From contig JAUPLZ010000073.1 in NCBI GenBank assembly GCA_030836705.1, positions 1 to 6,641 on the forward strand: a DNA stretch of 6,641 nucleotides. Reading direction: 5' to 3'. This DNA is from Campylobacterota bacterium. Its GTDB lineage: Bacteria > Campylobacterota > Campylobacteria > Campylobacterales > SZUA-545. The notes below the pieces were generated by a model that was given only the letters and a program-made list of their open reading frames with translations, was not told where the DNA came from and did no database searches. This document shows positions 5,347-6,641 of the stretch, piece by piece. The first letter of the stretch is position 1. Each line of letters begins with the position of its first letter. Made by a program: the position numbers and the translations under genes.

Positions 5347-6588
5347 GTGGTTCAGATATCATTTATAGGTCGCCAACCAATACTGGATTTAAATAAAAAT
5401 ATTTTCGGTTATGAGTTGTTATTTAGGGATTCTGATGAAAATGTTGCCTGCTTTATAGGCGACCGCTACGCAACATCAAAGGTTCTTACAAATACTTTTA
5501 ATTCATTCGGTCTAAAAAATCTAGTGGGCGAAAGCAGAGCCTTTATAAATATCGATCAACACTTTATTCACGACCCCGCAATAGAAACGGTTCCTGCTGA
5601 AAATTTTATGCTAGAAATACTTGAGACCGTAATTGTTGATGAAGCTTTTGTAAAAAGAGTTAAAGAGCTAAAAGAATTGGGATATATTTTTGTTCTTGAC
5701 GATATAACGCTATGTGAAAAACAGCTAAAAAACTTCAAGCCGATACTTGAGTATATCTCTATCATAAAAATCGATATGCTAAAAATACAAAACATGGAAG
5801 AGATATACGAAAAACTATCGCAATTCAACAACAAAATAGAATTTTTGGCTGAAAAAGTTGAAGACGAAACAGTTTTTATAAAATGCAAAGAGCTTGGGTT
5901 TAGATATTTCCAAGGGTATTTTTTCGCAAAACCGCAAGTTTTAAAAAACAAAAAACTAGACCCCTCCTCTTCTTTAATAATGAATATCATACAAAAAATA
6001 GAACAAGATGCGGAAACCAAAGAGATTATAGAAGAGTTTAAAAAAAACCCCGACATATGTATGAATCTTTTTAAATATATGAATTCTTCGAGTTTTTTTA
6101 CCAAAAAAGATATCTGCTCAATTCCCCAAGCTTTAAATATTTTAGGCAGAAAACCGCTGATGAAGTGGCTTATGCTTTGCATGTACTCTACATCAAAAAA
6201 GAGTTGTTGCTTTTCTGTATTATTAGAAACCGCTATTTCAAGAGCAGAAATTATGACTATGCTAGCATCCAAATACAACCAAGAACAAAAAATAATAGAA
6301 AAAGCATATTTGGTTGGACTCATAAGTCTTTTTGATGCTATTATGCAAACGGCTTTTGAAGAAATATTTAGTGAAATAAACTTTCATCAAATAATAAAAG
6401 ATGCGGTTTTAAAAAAAGAAGGAACATTGGGCAAGTTCTTAAAAATTGTTCTTATTATCGAAGAAGGTGATATAGAAAAAGTAAGAAAGTTGCTAAAAAA
6501 AATCAACTTAAAAGAATCAGAACTATCAGAAATACTAACTAGATGTTACTCTTTATCAAATAAAGAGCTAAACGAACTAAACAAATAG
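5347..6588 (+). CDS. EAL-HDOD signalling protein (YuxH type), probable c-di-GMP phosphodiesterase
   Basis: A 413-residue cytoplasmic protein with two domains. Residues 1-205 form an EAL domain of the YuxH type, opening with FIGRQPILD and a YELLFR variant of the EAL signature. Residues corresponding to metal and substrate ligands of active phosphodiesterases appear kept: E23, N68 (FINID), E90, D118-D119 (DDIT in place of the usual DDFG), K141 (KID), E169 (AEKVE) and Q189 (FQGYFFAKP). Activity is thus possible, though many YuxH-type proteins are untested. Residues about 206-400 form an HDOD domain, recognised by the family pattern KNPDICMNLFKYMNSSSF and SIPQALNILG; HDOD domains lack the catalytic HD pair and act as regulatory or protein-interaction modules. 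No membrane segment is seen. Translation starts from GTG. The adjacent response regulator may control it. The gene is nine-cysteine-containing, with C287-C288 adjacent, without an obvious metal motif. Confidence 0.9.
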   Translation: MVQISFIGRQPILDLNKNIFGYELLFRDSDENVACFIGDRYATSKVLTNTFNSFGLKNLVGESRAFINIDQHFIHDPAIETVPAENFMLEILETVIVDEAFVKRVKELKELGYIFVLDDITLCEKQLKNFKPILEYISIIKIDMLKIQNMEEIYEKLSQFNNKIEFLAEKVEDETVFIKCKELGFRYFQGYFFAKPQVLKNKKLDPSSSLIMNIIQKIEQDAETKEIIEEFKKNPDICMNLFKYMNSSSFFTKKDICSIPQALNILGRKPLMKWLMLCMYSTSKKSCCFSVLLETAISRAEIMTMLASKYNQEQKIIEKAYLVGLISLFDAIMQTAFEEIFSEINFHQIIKDAVLKKEGTLGKFLKIVLIIEEGDIEKVRKLLKKINLKESELSEILTRCYSLSNKELNELNK

Positions 6589-6616
6589 CAATTGTAATTA
6601 ATCATTTTTATTTTTA

Positions 6617-6625
6617 TGCTACAAT
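6617..6625 (+). promoter_or_regulatory. Extended -10 promoter for a gene beyond the right edge
   Basis: TGCTACAAT (TG-n-TACAAT, 5 of 6 to TATAAT) is preceded by a T-rich run (TTTTTATTTTTA), the usual form of a housekeeping sigma-70 promoter in Campylobacterota, where the -35 is poorly conserved. TTGTAA at 6592-6597 is too far upstream (22 bases) to be a standard -35. Transcription would begin near 6632 and read out of the window. It lies in the largest gap of the window, 53 bases after the last stop, and marks the likely end of the signalling operon. Confidence 0.55.
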
Positions 6626-6641
6626 TCGTGCGCAAAATATA

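Noticed and set aside
5568..6323. Long antisense open frame (251 residues) opposite the EAL-HDOD gene
   Set aside because: It is the reverse-strand shadow of a well-supported gene. Its translation is rich in S, F and I from AT-rich reversed codons, shows no domain, and lacks a ribosome site.
6589..6616. T-rich stretch after the last gene as an intrinsic terminator
   Set aside because: There is no GC-containing stem before the T-rich run; the run is better read as the upstream part of the edge promoter.
1..6641. CRISPR array, insertion sequence, tRNA/rRNA, prophage or defence genes
   Set aside because: No spaced direct repeats, transposase or terminal repeats, or structural RNA signatures were seen. 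Coding is continuous and of uniform composition, which argues against a recent insertion.

Overview
The window is an AT-rich, densely coded stretch of a bacterial chromosome, with every gene on the + strand and almost no non-coding DNA. Gene content, gene order and codon bias point to Campylobacterota (Epsilonproteobacteria), most likely a free-living Sulfurimonas-type organism. As I recall it, pgsA directly before a site-2 protease gene, and an M16 peptidase followed by dapA and a short-chain dehydrogenase, are both known neighbourhoods in Campylobacter. Here the two pairs are fused into one run. The genus is inferred from memory, not from a search.

Positions 2-4141 form one tightly packed operon-like block: the C-terminus of an M16 family zinc peptidase, dapA (lysine/diaminopimelate synthesis), a FabL-type enoyl-ACP reductase-like dehydrogenase, pgsA (phosphatidylglycerol synthesis), rseP (intramembrane protease) and a YggS/PLPBP family PLP-binding protein. 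Junctions are a TAATG overlap, direct abutment, two ATGA overlaps and a 12-base gap, which suggests translational coupling. The shared theme is the cell envelope: peptidoglycan precursor, fatty acid, phospholipid and membrane proteolysis.

Positions 4179-4754 encode a secreted YceI-family lipocalin-like protein with a signal peptide. It sits 37 bases after the block, behind a strong Shine-Dalgarno site and a possible weak promoter.

Positions 4764-6588 hold a two-gene signalling pair: a CheY-like response regulator with an unrecognised C-terminal extension of about 70 residues, then, 13 bases later and from a GTG start, an EAL-HDOD protein of the YuxH type. The EAL half keeps the residues expected of a working cyclic-di-GMP phosphodiesterase. 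The two may form a phosphorylation-to-c-di-GMP (or HDOD-mediated) output.

The last 53 bases are intergenic and contain a good extended -10 promoter (TGCTACAAT) that should drive a gene beyond the window. I saw no mobile element, CRISPR array, tRNA, rRNA or convincing intrinsic terminator. Most of the window is conserved housekeeping DNA. The points most worth following are the FabL-like enzyme and the response regulator/EAL-HDOD pair.
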